From an uncultured Shewanella sp. (GTDB lineage: Bacteria; Pseudomonadota; Gammaproteobacteria; Enterobacterales; Shewanellaceae), in the NCBI RefSeq assembly GCF_947497935.1, contig NZ_CANMIO010000012.1, positions 1-64,000 of the forward strand: a DNA stretch of 64,000 nt, written 5' to 3'. The notes under the pieces were generated by a model. It was not told the DNA's origin and made no database searches. It saw only the letters and a list, made by a program, of their open reading frames with translations. Below are positions 17,382-26,707 of this stretch, in pieces (positions within the stretch are counted from its first letter, which is position 1; the number at the start of each line of letters is the position of its first letter). The position numbers and the translations under genes were made by a program.

Positions 17382-19325
17382 TTAGTTCGCTAATACAACA
17401 CAATTTCGCCCATCCGCTTTCGCTTGATAGAGCGCCTTATCAGCCTCATCCAGTACCTGATGCCATGATTCGGTCAGAACAAGTGCCTCTAGAGGTTGTG
17501 CTCCCCCCATTGATATCGTTACCTTCAATCGATGCTCGCCAACGACAATATCTGTATTCTCTACCGCCAAGCGAACACGCTCAAAATGTTCATAAAAATC
17601 AACCGTAGCAAGAGGGTAAGAATAATTTGGCCAACACAAAAGTAATACAAACTCTTCCCCGCCCCACCGAATAATTAAATCACATTCTCGGATGTTTTTA
17701 TTGATCACATTACTGACCTGAATAAGTACCTCATCTCCGACATCATGACCAAAACAGTCATTAACACTCTTAAAATGGTCAATATCAATAATGGCTAAAC
17801 TCATCATGCTTTGATTTTGTGGCAGTTGACGCTGTTGTTCCAAAAAGTCAGAGAAGTAACGACGATTATATAAACCTGTGAGCAGGTCGATATGTGACTG
17901 TTTATACAACTCAAGGTTAGAGGACTGCAGATTCTTTTTATCATTTTCTAAACCCAAGCGTTTTTTTATCAGCAGAAGAATCGAGATAACCGAAACAAGA
18001 ATAACAAAGAATAGGAACTTCTCCCGTAACTCTTGCTCTGCGAGTCGGGATTCTTGTAAATCATTTTCGACTTTCAAAACGGCTAACTCCTGTTGACGGT
18101 ACCTCTCTTGATAACGTTGACTCAGGTCGAATGTCATCTTGGCTCGTCGATCAAACAATAATGCCTTATCTTCCTCATTAGCCTTTCGCTGATAGTCCAA
18201 TGCGGCTTTATAATCCCCCTTTTCCTCATAGGCTAACGCATAAGTATTAAAGGTATCGGCTAACCCTGAGCGCTTTTCTATTCGTTTATATAATGCTTCG
18301 CTATGGGCTAAAAATTGCAGTGCTTCATCGACTTGCCCAACTTTAATCATGGCTTTAGCTAATATTCGACTACAATCCCCTTCGAACAATGGGTATTGAT
18401 TAGCCAAAGCAATGTCCACACATTCTAGCCCGTCTTCAACGGCTAAACGATACTCACCTTGAGCCAGGTAATATTGAATCCATGAAGTCTGAGCATTGAG
18501 TTTAACTCGCAAATTACCACTTAGTAGTGCACTTTCTCGTGAGGAGATTAAGTAAGGCTTACTCTCACTCCAGCGTCCTAGTTTTCCTAAAATAAAGGAA
18601 GCGTTATTATTGAATGCTGCAATTTGCTCATAACTGCCCCCATATTTATCAACGTGTGCCAAAGCATTATTATTTGCCTCTAAGGCCTTTTCCCAATCTT
18701 CTAAATCAACATAGATAATAGCAACATTAGACAATACCTTACTAACATAAGGGTCCTCTGGGTTTGCTATAAAGATATTCAAGGCCCTTAAGTAATATTC
18801 AAGCGCGATATAGTACTGATCTTGAAAAAAATATAGCGCAGCCTTGGCATTGTATGCACGCCCTGTCAGATGGGAGAATTTAGCGACTTTCGACAATCCA
18901 ATAGCCTCATCAATTAATGCTAACCCCTCATCAAAGCGGCTCTGTTTCGCGGCAAAAGTGGCCTGCCACATCTTGGCCTCGGCGATCAACCAGCCTGTAT
19001 TCAGTCTTTGCCCAACTAACAGCATTTTTGCTATAGCTAGTTCTGCAGCTTCTGGCGCAGAAACAGACAACTCTATGTCATGCAAGATCCGGTAGTAAGC
19101 AAAGGCATAATAAGCAGACTGATTAGCTTCAGTCGGTGAGATCAACTGATTTAATTGCTGACGCTTCGACTCTCCATCCAGGTTTTGTTTAGCAAACAAG
19201 GCCATAATTTGCTGACCATTTTCAAGCTTTACGATGCTATTAAGCGGAGAGAAATCGGCAGGATGGACTGAAAATGAGCACAGCATAGTGCTCAATAAAA
19301 TAACAAATACAATGATCTTTTCCAT
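17382..19325 (-). CDS. Membrane diguanylate cyclase with periplasmic TPR domain
   Basis: 647 residues. A signal or anchor segment (about 1-22) precedes a helical region with several TPR-like repeats (about 100-400, such as AKAALYFFQDQYYIALEYYL and YALAYEEKGDYKAALDYQRK), a transmembrane helix (about 440-457, FLFFVILVSVISILLL), a short coiled coil, and a C-terminal GGDEF domain (about 480-647) starting HIDLLTGLYNRRYF. The active-site signature is RWGGEEF, so c-di-GMP synthesis is expected; I did not find a clear RxxD inhibitory site. Monocistronic; the sensed ligand is unknown. Confidence 0.9.
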   Translation of the reverse strand: MEKIIVFVILLSTMLCSFSVHPADFSPLNSIVKLENGQQIMALFAKQNLDGESKRQQLNQLISPTEANQSAYYAFAYYRILHDIELSVSAPEAAELAIAKMLLVGQRLNTGWLIAEAKMWQATFAAKQSRFDEGLALIDEAIGLSKVAKFSHLTGRAYNAKAALYFFQDQYYIALEYYLRALNIFIANPEDPYVSKVLSNVAIIYVDLEDWEKALEANNNALAHVDKYGGSYEQIAAFNNNASFILGKLGRWSESKPYLISSRESALLSGNLRVKLNAQTSWIQYYLAQGEYRLAVEDGLECVDIALANQYPLFEGDCSRILAKAMIKVGQVDEALQFLAHSEALYKRIEKRSGLADTFNTYALAYEEKGDYKAALDYQRKANEEDKALLFDRRAKMTFDLSQRYQERYRQQELAVLKVENDLQESRLAEQELREKFLFFVILVSVISILLLIKKRLGLENDKKNLQSSNLELYKQSHIDLLTGLYNRRYFSDFLEQQRQLPQNQSMMSLAIIDIDHFKSVNDCFGHDVGDEVLIQVSNVINKNIRECDLIIRWGGEEFVLLLCWPNYSYPLATVDFYEHFERVRLAVENTDIVVGEHRLKVTISMGGAQPLEALVLTESWHQVLDEADKALYQAKADGRNCVVLAN

Positions 19326-19704
19326 AAGAATATCGCTAATTGTGGTTTTATAAGCAGTAATAGCCTTGATTAAACAAAACCTAATATAACTTTATAAAAC
19401 ATAACCTTACATTCATTTTTTGTCATTAATAAAACTCATACACAGTAGCTGAAATATTAGTAAGGTCAACATAATTGTGAGCTTGCGCAATTTTATTGCC
19501 GATTAATGACGCAGAGTCAGTTAACCACAAGTCTTGCCCGAAAATACGCTTGAGCTACAAGTTGCCGACTTGTCTTTAACCCTTTGAGTTAGTGGTTCTA
19601 ATTTTTTTATCTCAACAAGCGATAAAAGACATTGTTTTTCAACTCCAATTAGCATTAGATTAAGGTCACTTATTCGGCAAACTAATGTGAAGTAAGAGAG
19701 TCAG
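19326..19704. other. Gene-free spacer
   Basis: About 380 bp between the divergent cyclase gene and nagD, with no credible reading frame. It contains one imperfect inverted repeat, AATTGTGAGCTTGCGCAATT (19473-19492), which resembles a half CRP site but lacks a second TCACA. Promoters for both genes should be here; none is clear by eye. Confidence 0.5.
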
Positions 19705-20451
19705 ATGAAAAATATTATTTGCGATATCGATGGAGTTTTACTACATAACAACAAGCTTATTCCTGGCAGTGACAAGTTTATTCACCGCATACTGGAGCAA
19801 GGCAATCCACTTGTCGTGCTGACCAACTATCCTGTACAAACAGGTAAAGATCTGCAAAACCGCCTAGGTGCCGCGGGGCTCAATGTACCTGAAGAATGCT
19901 TTTACACCGCAGCCATGGCGACCGCGGACTTTCTAAAACATCAACAAGGTACCAAGGCCTTCGTGATTGGTGAAGGCGCATTAACCCATGAGCTATATAA
20001 AGCGGGCTTTACCATTACCGATATTAATCCTGATTTTGTTATCGTGGGGGAAACCCGCTCCTACAACTGGGATATGATCCATAAAGCCGCAAAGTTTGTT
20101 AATGATGGTGCTCGCTTTATAGCGACCAACCCAGATACTCATGGCCCTTCTTTTAGCCCTGCATGTGGCGCCTTATGTGCCCCAATAGAAAGGATCAGCG
20201 GTAAGAAACCGTTCTATGTCGGAAAACCAAGTTCATGGATAATACGTTCGGCGTTAAACCATATTGGTGGACACTCTGAGAATACGGTAATCATCGGCGA
20301 TAATATGCGAACCGATATTCTGGCAGGTTTTCAAGCGGGCTTGGAAACCATTCTTGTTACCAGCGGTGTTAGCTCGCTAGCCGATATCGACAAAGAGCCC
20401 TTTAGGCCAAATCATATCTTTGACTGTGCTGGCGACATCGACATTATCTAA
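19705..20451 (+). CDS. nagD: Ribonucleotide monophosphatase NagD
   Basis: 248 residues of the HAD superfamily (class IIA cap), very close to E. coli NagD (250). HAD motif I is CDIDGVL, motif II TNYP, motif III includes the Lys in GKPSSW, and motif IV is IIGDNMRTDILAGFQAG. E. coli NagD prefers UMP and GMP. In E. coli it ends the nag operon; here it stands alone, so a housekeeping nucleotide role fits better. The start is supported by AGAGAG upstream. Confidence 0.95.
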   Translation: MKNIICDIDGVLLHNNKLIPGSDKFIHRILEQGNPLVVLTNYPVQTGKDLQNRLGAAGLNVPEECFYTAAMATADFLKHQQGTKAFVIGEGALTHELYKAGFTITDINPDFVIVGETRSYNWDMIHKAAKFVNDGARFIATNPDTHGPSFSPACGALCAPIERISGKKPFYVGKPSSWIIRSALNHIGGHSENTVIIGDNMRTDILAGFQAGLETILVTSGVSSLADIDKEPFRPNHIFDCAGDIDII

Positions 20452-20733
20452 AGCTAGTTGCTACCATTATTTCGCCTCTAATCCCTTAATTGAGTTGATT
20501 ACAATGGATTAGAGGCTTTGAAGGTTTAGCCACTAAACCTCAAGCACTTTAGCTTTGGCTGCCTCAATCAAAGCCCAAAATATGCTATATCCACCATAAG
20601 CGTCATCATTCACGCAATATTAAGTAACATTTTTAGCAACAGATTACCGACTCGCCCCCTTGCTATAGAGGTCAACTTTCCTCCATCATGCTCCTTCGCT
20701 TAAAAGTCTAAAACAATAATAATAGGACCTATC

Positions 20734-22392
20734 ATGCGTTCAATTTTCCCCCTATGCGCGCTCGCCTTACTCAGTGCTTGCAGCCAGCATCCAAGCAATC
20801 TTAATGATCCAAGCGACGTCAGCTTCGATGAGAGCCGTTTCCGCCAAGATATTAAAACACTCGCATCTGATGAGTTTGAAGGTCGCGCCCCTACGACAAA
20901 AGGCGAGCAATTAACTCTTGAGTATCTCAGTGACGCTTTTGCTGAAATGGGTCTAGAGAAACCTAATGGCAAAGATTATCTGCAAGCTGTGCCTATGGTG
21001 AGCTATACCGCGTCCGAACAGCAAACGGTGCGCTTAGGCGATCTAAAGCTTAAACACCGACAAAATGTGGTGCTAGGTAGTCGCCATGATGTGGCCAAAA
21101 TTGATATCAGTAATGCTCCGTTAGTGTTTGTTGGCTATGGTATTAATGCTCCGGAGTATCAGTGGAACGATTATCAAGACTTAGATATGACAGGTAAAAT
21201 CGCCATAATTTTAGTCAATGACCCAGGTTTTGCTCGACCCGACTCAGGTAAGTTTAACGGTAAGGCCATGACCTACTATGGCCGCTGGAGCTATAAGTTC
21301 GAAGAGGCCAGCCGTCAAGGAGCATTGGGCGCAATTATCATTCACGATACTAAGCCAGCCTCTTATCCTTGGTCTGTAGTAGAAAACAGTTGGACAGGCG
21401 CTCAACAGGATCTTGTTCGTCATTCCTCAGAGCAAAACCGACGAGTCCAAGTCGAAGGTTGGATCAGTTACGACACAGCGACGACATTATTTAACAAGGC
21501 TGGTCTATCCTTAGCGACAGTGTCAGATAGAGCTGCGGCAAGTTCACTGAACCTACCACTAAACCAAACTGCATCTATCGCCTTTGAAAATAAAGCCGAG
21601 TATGCCAATAGCTATAACCTAGTTGCCACGTTACCCGGTAATAGCCGCGCAGATGAACATATTCTGTTTACCGCTCACTGGGACCATATAGGCATAGATG
21701 CTAACAAAACGGGCGATCAGATCTACAATGGTGCCCTAGATAACGCTTCTGGCACCGCCGGCATTTTAGAGATTGCGCGCCAATTTGCGGGGCAAGCTAA
21801 CAATGGTCACCCACTCGCTCGCTCGCTGACCTTTATCGCCACTACAGGTGAAGAGCAAGGCCTATTGGGCTCACGCTATTACGCTGCAAACCCTATCTAC
21901 CCGCTAGATAAGAGCGTAGCGGTATTTAACTTAGATAGTACCAATATCTATGGCCGCACCACAGATTACACCATAGTAGGCAAAGGTAAATCCGAGCTTG
22001 AAAATTACCTTATTGATGCACTTAAGACCCAAAATCGCACCGCCAAACGCGAGAAACATCCTGAATCTGGAGGCTTTTTCCGCTCCGATCATTTCAGCTT
22101 CGCCAAAGAAGGCGTGCCGGCGGTATTTGCAGGCGGTGGTAGTGAGCCTCTTGATGAAGCAACCGCACAATACAAGGCAGCAATGAAACTGAAAATGAAA
22201 GGCTGCTACCACAATGTTTGCGACGAATATCGAGAAGACTGGGACCTATCGGGAGCACTTGAAGATTTAGCCATCTTCTACCATGCCGCTGCTAGTTTAG
22301 GTAACAATCACGACTGGCCTGGCTATTATATAGGCACAGAATTTAATGCACTGCGGCCCGCTCAAGACACCATAGAGCAAGCGAGTAAATAG
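20734..22392 (+). CDS. M28 family zinc aminopeptidase, lipoprotein
   Basis: 552 residues. The lipobox LSAC makes Cys16 a probable lipid anchor. A protease-associated (PA) insert lies at about 105-275 (PLVFVGYGINAPEYQWND). The M28 metal ligands are visible: His and Asp in TAHWDHIG, Asp in GALDNASGTAG, the catalytic Glu pair in TTGEEQGLLGS, Asp in FNLDSTNI, and His in FRSDHFSFAKEGVPA. Two Cys near residue 490 (GCYHNVC) could form a disulphide. The family removes N-terminal residues from peptides in the envelope. AGGA lies upstream of the ATG. Confidence 0.92.
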   Translation: MRSIFPLCALALLSACSQHPSNLNDPSDVSFDESRFRQDIKTLASDEFEGRAPTTKGEQLTLEYLSDAFAEMGLEKPNGKDYLQAVPMVSYTASEQQTVRLGDLKLKHRQNVVLGSRHDVAKIDISNAPLVFVGYGINAPEYQWNDYQDLDMTGKIAIILVNDPGFARPDSGKFNGKAMTYYGRWSYKFEEASRQGALGAIIIHDTKPASYPWSVVENSWTGAQQDLVRHSSEQNRRVQVEGWISYDTATTLFNKAGLSLATVSDRAAASSLNLPLNQTASIAFENKAEYANSYNLVATLPGNSRADEHILFTAHWDHIGIDANKTGDQIYNGALDNASGTAGILEIARQFAGQANNGHPLARSLTFIATTGEEQGLLGSRYYAANPIYPLDKSVAVFNLDSTNIYGRTTDYTIVGKGKSELENYLIDALKTQNRTAKREKHPESGGFFRSDHFSFAKEGVPAVFAGGGSEPLDEATAQYKAAMKLKMKGCYHNVCDEYREDWDLSGALEDLAIFYHAAASLGNNHDWPGYYIGTEFNALRPAQDTIEQASK

Positions 22393-22488
22393 TAATGAAT
22401 ATGGCCATTGCCATTATCGTTTAAATATCTAACCGATTTAATACGACAATAAAAAGTAAAGCTTTGCCAATTTGAACGTTTTCAACCA

Positions 22489-22521
22489 GCCGACTTGCCA
22501 CCCACTTGTCGGCTTTTTTTT
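22489..22521 (+). terminator. Terminator of the M28 peptidase gene
   Basis: GCCGAC (22489-22494) pairs with GTCGGC (22508-22513), followed by eight T. The loop is long (13 nt) but the T tract is strong. It lies about 95 nt after the stop. Confidence 0.75.
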
Positions 22522-22844
22522 ACCTAAATTATAAGTGAGGTTAATCAAAGCCACGCCTCTCTCCTGTTGATGATGTTCAATTATGGTCAAAATTAGTCCA
22601 AAAACGTAACTACTATCAATAAACTTACTCAATTGGCTTTAATTGAAACTGCATTACGATATATCCAATCAAGCTTAACTATAATGCCACCACAATTATC
22701 GATAAAACAAAAAAACAAGCACAACAATAAACATTCCTTACCACAGCCATTTGAAAAACAACTTTTACCCAGCTAAAGCAGCGCTTTTAACAGTGATTAT
22801 TCAAAATCAGGTTTGTATTCTTAAATATTCGATGGCAGAGTAAT

Positions 22845-22856
22845 ACTCAATTGAGT
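22845..22856. promoter_or_regulatory. Palindrome ACTCAATTGAGT upstream of asnB
   Basis: A perfect 12-bp palindrome 28 bp before the asnB ATG. It could be an operator near the transcription start. AsnC/Lrp-type sites are degenerate, so no regulator can be assigned. Confidence 0.35.
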
Positions 22857-22884
22857 TTAAGACAGAATTTTTTTGGAGTGACCT

Positions 22885-24549
22885 ATGTGTTCAATTTTTG
22901 CAATTTTAGATATTCAATCTGACGCGACTCCACTGCGTCAAGTCGCTCTAGAGATGTCCAAGCTTCTGCGTCATCGCGGCCCGGACTGGTCAGGGATTTA
23001 CAGCAGTGATAAAGCGATTTTAGCCCATGAGCGTTTAGCGATTGTCGATATCGAACACGGCGCCCAGCCACTTCTTAGTCAAGACGAATCCATCGTATTG
23101 GCCGTAAACGGTGAGATCTACAACCACAAAGAACTTAAGGCTGAACTTGGCGATAAGTACAGCTACCAAACAAACTCAGACTGCGAAGTGATCTTGGCGC
23201 TTTATCAAGAGTACGGCACCGAGTTTTTAGATAAACTCAACGGTATTTTCGCCTTCGTGCTTTACGATAAGTCAAAAGACACTTATCTGGTTGGCCGCGA
23301 TCACATGGGGATTATTCCGCTTTACACAGGCCACGATGCAGAAGGCAACTTCTATGTCGCATCAGAGATGAAGGCACTGATGCCAGTATGTAAAACGGTA
23401 GAAACCTTTACTCCAGGCCATTACCTCTCGAGTGAGAAAGGTGAGCTGACCCATTACTATCAACGTGACTGGCGTGAATTTTCAGCAGTACAAGATAACC
23501 CTGCAAGCGCTGAAGATGTACGTGATGCATTGGAAGCTGCCGTAAAGCGCCAGCTAATGTCTGATGTGCCTTATGGTGTATTGCTATCGGGTGGGCTGGA
23601 TTCATCAGTGATTTCTGCCATCACCCAAACGTTTGCTAAACGTCGTATCGAAGATGACGGTGAAAGCAACGCATGGTGGCCACAACTTCACTCATTTGCC
23701 GTTGGGCTTGAAGGTGCACCTGACTTAATTGCCGCGCAAAAGGTCGCCGATGCTATTGGTACCATTCACCATGAAATCACCTTTACTTTCCAAGACGGTA
23801 TCGATGCGATTAAAGATGTGATTTACCACTTAGAAACGTATGATGTCACCACTATTCGAGCGGCGACGCCTATGTACTTGATGGCACGTAAGATCAAGGC
23901 TATGGGTATTAAGATGGTATTATCAGGTGAAGGCGCCGATGAATTATTTGGCGGTTACCTCTACTTCCATAAAGCGCCAAACGCACAAGCGTTCCATGAA
24001 GAACTTGTACGCAAGCTTGATAAACTTCACCTATTCGACTGCTTACGCGCTAACAAAGCGATGGCAGCATGGGGACTTGAAGCTCGCGTACCTTTCCTAG
24101 ACAAAGAGTTTATGGATGTTGCTATGCGCACTAACCCTGATGCCAAAATGTCGAAGAACGGTAAAATTGAGAAGCATATCTTGCGTGAAGCCTTTGAGCA
24201 CAAATTACCGAAGGAAGTGGCTTGGCGTCAAAAAGAGCAGTTCAGTGACGGTGTAGGTTACTCTTGGATCGATGGCCTTAAAGATCACGCAGCAGAAAGA
24301 GTGGACGATTTGAAATTGGCAAACGCTAAGTTTAGATTCCCATACAACACGCCAGAAACCAAAGAGGCTTATTTCTACCGTACTTTCTTTGAAGAGCTGT
24401 TCCCATTGCCAAGTGCCGCGGAAACGGTACCAGGCGGTAAGTCGGTAGCCTGCTCAACTCCTGAAGCCCTAGCTTGGGATGCTAGCCTACAAGGCATTAT
24501 CGACCCATCGGGCCGTGCGGTACAATCGGTACATGACAGCGCCTACTAG
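22885..24549 (+). CDS. asnB: Asparagine synthetase B, glutamine-hydrolysing
   Basis: 554 residues, exactly the E. coli AsnB length. Cys2 (MCSIF) becomes the N-terminal glutaminase nucleophile. The glutaminase domain covers about 1-195, with RHRGPDWSG and NGEIYNHKEL; the synthetase domain carries the pyrophosphate loop LLSGGLDSS and LSGEGADELFGGYLY. It makes asparagine from aspartate, ATP and glutamine-derived ammonia. Strong GGAG upstream. The conserved C-terminal DPSGRAVQSVH is present. Confidence 0.98.
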   Translation: MCSIFAILDIQSDATPLRQVALEMSKLLRHRGPDWSGIYSSDKAILAHERLAIVDIEHGAQPLLSQDESIVLAVNGEIYNHKELKAELGDKYSYQTNSDCEVILALYQEYGTEFLDKLNGIFAFVLYDKSKDTYLVGRDHMGIIPLYTGHDAEGNFYVASEMKALMPVCKTVETFTPGHYLSSEKGELTHYYQRDWREFSAVQDNPASAEDVRDALEAAVKRQLMSDVPYGVLLSGGLDSSVISAITQTFAKRRIEDDGESNAWWPQLHSFAVGLEGAPDLIAAQKVADAIGTIHHEITFTFQDGIDAIKDVIYHLETYDVTTIRAATPMYLMARKIKAMGIKMVLSGEGADELFGGYLYFHKAPNAQAFHEELVRKLDKLHLFDCLRANKAMAAWGLEARVPFLDKEFMDVAMRTNPDAKMSKNGKIEKHILREAFEHKLPKEVAWRQKEQFSDGVGYSWIDGLKDHAAERVDDLKLANAKFRFPYNTPETKEAYFYRTFFEELFPLPSAAETVPGGKSVACSTPEALAWDASLQGIIDPSGRAVQSVHDSAY

Positions 24550-24581
24550 GTCAAAGCTCAGAAGTTATATCACAGAAGCAA

Positions 24582-24606
24582 GCCACTCATTTTGAGTGGC
24601 TTTTTA
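24582..24606 (+). terminator. Terminator of asnB
   Basis: GCCACTCA-TTT-TGAGTGGC, a perfect 8-bp stem, followed by TTTTTATT, 33 nt after the stop. Confidence 0.92.
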
Positions 24607-24663
24607 TTGACGCAATGACAACAGGAATGACAAGACTGTTACCAGTAGTTATTGATCTAGCGG

Positions 24664-25008
24664 CTAATTGAGCGCGCTAAAATAGTGCTGCTGCTTGATA
24701 TCCACCACTTCTATAGTCACACTATTTACCGTTGAAGTAATTAAGGCGATGGCATCATAGACCCGCTCAAACAGCATAGCTTTCTGCTCATCGCTGCGGC
24801 CGGGCATGATAGCAATATTAAGGTGAATAAATTGAGCGCCCTCTTCTTCACCAACCTTGAAGAAATCACAACAAAGGGCCCGCGTCTTTATCGTATGAGG
24901 TTCAAATAACTCTGTTTCACTCAAGCCTCGATGAGCGGCACTGACTAATGCTTCAATCGATAGCACCTCGGCTAGTGGCGCGGAATATTCAATCGTACAA
25001 TGTGGCAT
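24664..25008 (-). CDS. 5-carboxymethyl-2-hydroxymuconate isomerase-like protein
   Basis: 114 residues of the CHMI (HpaF) family in the tautomerase superfamily. The catalytic Pro2, exposed after Met removal, is present in MPHCTIEYSAPL, and the conserved stretches KTRALCCDFFKVG and FIHLNIAIMPGR fit the family. In homoprotocatechuate degraders this enzyme sits in an hpa cluster; no hpa gene is nearby, so its substrate here is uncertain. Confidence 0.85.
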   Translation of the reverse strand: MPHCTIEYSAPLAEVLSIEALVSAAHRGLSETELFEPHTIKTRALCCDFFKVGEEEGAQFIHLNIAIMPGRSDEQKAMLFERVYDAIALITSTVNSVTIEVVDIKQQHYFSALN

Positions 25009-25107
25009 ATGCTGCTCTTCTCTTTGCTAGTATTGGTTTTTTAAAAATCAGTTGATAGAAGCTATATTAGTCACTGCTGCTAATCCATTATCTGCGGCAA
25101 TGGCACA

Positions 25108-25464
25108 TCACTCAGACCAGACGGCGTACTCATTACCATTGAGATCGAGAAAATGGAATCGACGTCCACCGGGAAAAGAAAAGATAGCTTGTGAAACTTG
25201 ACCTCCCCCCTGAATAACTTTGTTCTGAGACTCTTCGAGATAACGCGAGTAGATCACAATCAAGGGGCAGCCAGCCCCCGATGTAAAGGACTTGTCGCTA
25301 GTAAAGAAACCACCCGTTATGCCCGCATCGACAAAGCAGCTATAGTCAGGACCGTAATCGACAAACTTCCAACCGAAAACTTGACTAAAAAAAGCCTTCG
25401 CCTTATCGATATCCTTTACAGGGATCTCAAGGTAGTTAATGCTATGATGTTGGTTTTGCTGCAT
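25108..25464 (-). CDS. VOC (glyoxalase/bleomycin resistance) family protein
   Basis: 118 residues with one vicinal-oxygen-chelate fold: INYLEIPVKDIDKAKAFFSQVFGW, a central GITGGFF and a C-terminal HFLDLNGNEYAVW (quoted cores are short). The paired beta-alpha-beta-beta-beta modules and metal-ligand positions (His near the start, Glu in GNEYAVW) suit a dimeric enzyme. The substrate cannot be predicted. About 100 bp separate it from the isomerase gene downstream on the same strand. Confidence 0.85.
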   Translation of the reverse strand: MQQNQHHSINYLEIPVKDIDKAKAFFSQVFGWKFVDYGPDYSCFVDAGITGGFFTSDKSFTSGAGCPLIVIYSRYLEESQNKVIQGGGQVSQAIFSFPGGRRFHFLDLNGNEYAVWSE

Positions 25465-25574
25465 CTGTCACTCCTGTGAACATGTGTTTACCCTAGCCGC
25501 CATTGATTAAAACATATTCAGCTTTAGATAACAGCCCCAGAGTTTGTAGCAAATACCGTATCAATAGCAGCAAC

Positions 25575-25600
25575 AAAAAAGAGAGCCGAAGCTCTCTTTT
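25575..25600. terminator. Terminator of the DUF445 gene
   Basis: AAAAAAGAGAGC-CGAA-GCTCTCTTTT, an almost symmetrical hairpin with a stable tetraloop, 38 bp past the DUF445 stop on the minus strand. Confidence 0.88.
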
Positions 25601-25637
25601 ATTTTATCAGTGTTAACACCTAAACTTCTGGCGTTAA

Positions 25638-26345
25638 TTACCCCTGAATAAGCGCCGCTGCTAGGCCTATTAGCCCACCAAAGACCCCGCCCCACACCAC
25701 TAACCAACCTAAGTGTTCACGGATCATCTCTTGTACTATCTCTTTAACAAGTTGCGGGGTTAACTCATCGAGTCTTTGAGTCACAATCTCTTCAACTTTT
25801 GCGCGCATATCCGCAATCATATTAGGTTGCTCAAGTTCGGCTTTTAGTAATTCATAAAAGTCATCACCTTGGGCTATTTCACTCAATGAGCTCTTCATTT
25901 TCTCTATAAAAGGTTCACGAAGCGGCGTAATGGCGTCAGAGCCACCAAACATAGCTAACATCCCACCGAATGAAGATTGCTCAACGGTCGTCACTAAGGC
26001 GTCAAATGCAGGTGATAAATCAATATTATCGATAACAGGTTGTAAGTTTAATTTTTTTTCTATGCCATCTTCACCCGATAAAAAACGATCTATATTTTCT
26101 TCGGTAAAAAACTGCTTCATCATCAAGTTCGCAATAGCTTGTTTGAACTCCTCAAAGCGTGAAGGGATAACACCAGAGCCATATAAACCTGGCACCTTCT
26201 CAAACAGCATATGAATAGCTAACCAGTTGGTCACCGCACCAGAAAGTGCAAATAGACCGACCGTTAGTACAATTGGTAAGGCAAACAGATAACCCACTGC
26301 AACTAAAATGGCTGCAAGCAGATTAGTAATCACACTCTTATTCAA
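25638..26345 (-). CDS. DUF445 family membrane protein
   Basis: About 235 residues. The N-terminal third holds two membrane segments and the DUF445 signature SGAVTNWLAIHMLFEKVPG with GVIPSRFEEF. A helical central part follows and a C-terminal membrane helix (GWLVVWGGVFGGLIGLAAAL). The function of the family is unknown. There is no ATG start: I chose the TTG at 26345 because GGGGAA lies upstream; another TTG 21 codons earlier has no site. Single gene. Confidence 0.75.
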   Translation of the reverse strand: MNKSVITNLLAAILVAVGYLFALPIVLTVGLFALSGAVTNWLAIHMLFEKVPGLYGSGVIPSRFEEFKQAIANLMMKQFFTEENIDRFLSGEDGIEKKLNLQPVIDNIDLSPAFDALVTTVEQSSFGGMLAMFGGSDAITPLREPFIEKMKSSLSEIAQGDDFYELLKAELEQPNMIADMRAKVEEIVTQRLDELTPQLVKEIVQEMIREHLGWLVVWGGVFGGLIGLAAALIQG

Positions 26346-26707
26346 GCTAATTCCCCAAAGCAAGACTGAAAACGCGCTATGGTACCAATCAAGAAAGACT
26401 GGAGGCAATAGATTGTCACTGCACTTATAGGCTTATTTCTAATAACAACGGTTAACGCCACTATCATCGCAAAATGATTATCTATTAGACTTAAGCGCTG
26501 AGATTAAAAAATGCTCGTATCTATAGGCTATCAGCCCCTCCACATCGCGAAGTAACAAATATTTTCACCAAAAACGTCAGAAAGAATATGATAGCAGCTT
26601 CATTTCCATGATAATGAACCTAAAATTAAAATAGGTGTATCAAGTTTTATCAGGCCTTTCTGTTAAAACAAAAACACTCTGCCACATTTAATTCGACGAA
26701 GGTCAGT
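26346..26707. other. Gene-free divergent spacer
   Basis: About 360 bp between the DUF445 gene and the DUF748 gene. AT-rich, with no repeat, RNA or conserved frame that I can see. Promoters for both flanking genes should be here. Confidence 0.4.

Noticed and set aside
19473..19492. CRP-like site
   Set aside because: Only one half (TTGTGA) fits; the second half lacks TCACA at the proper spacing.
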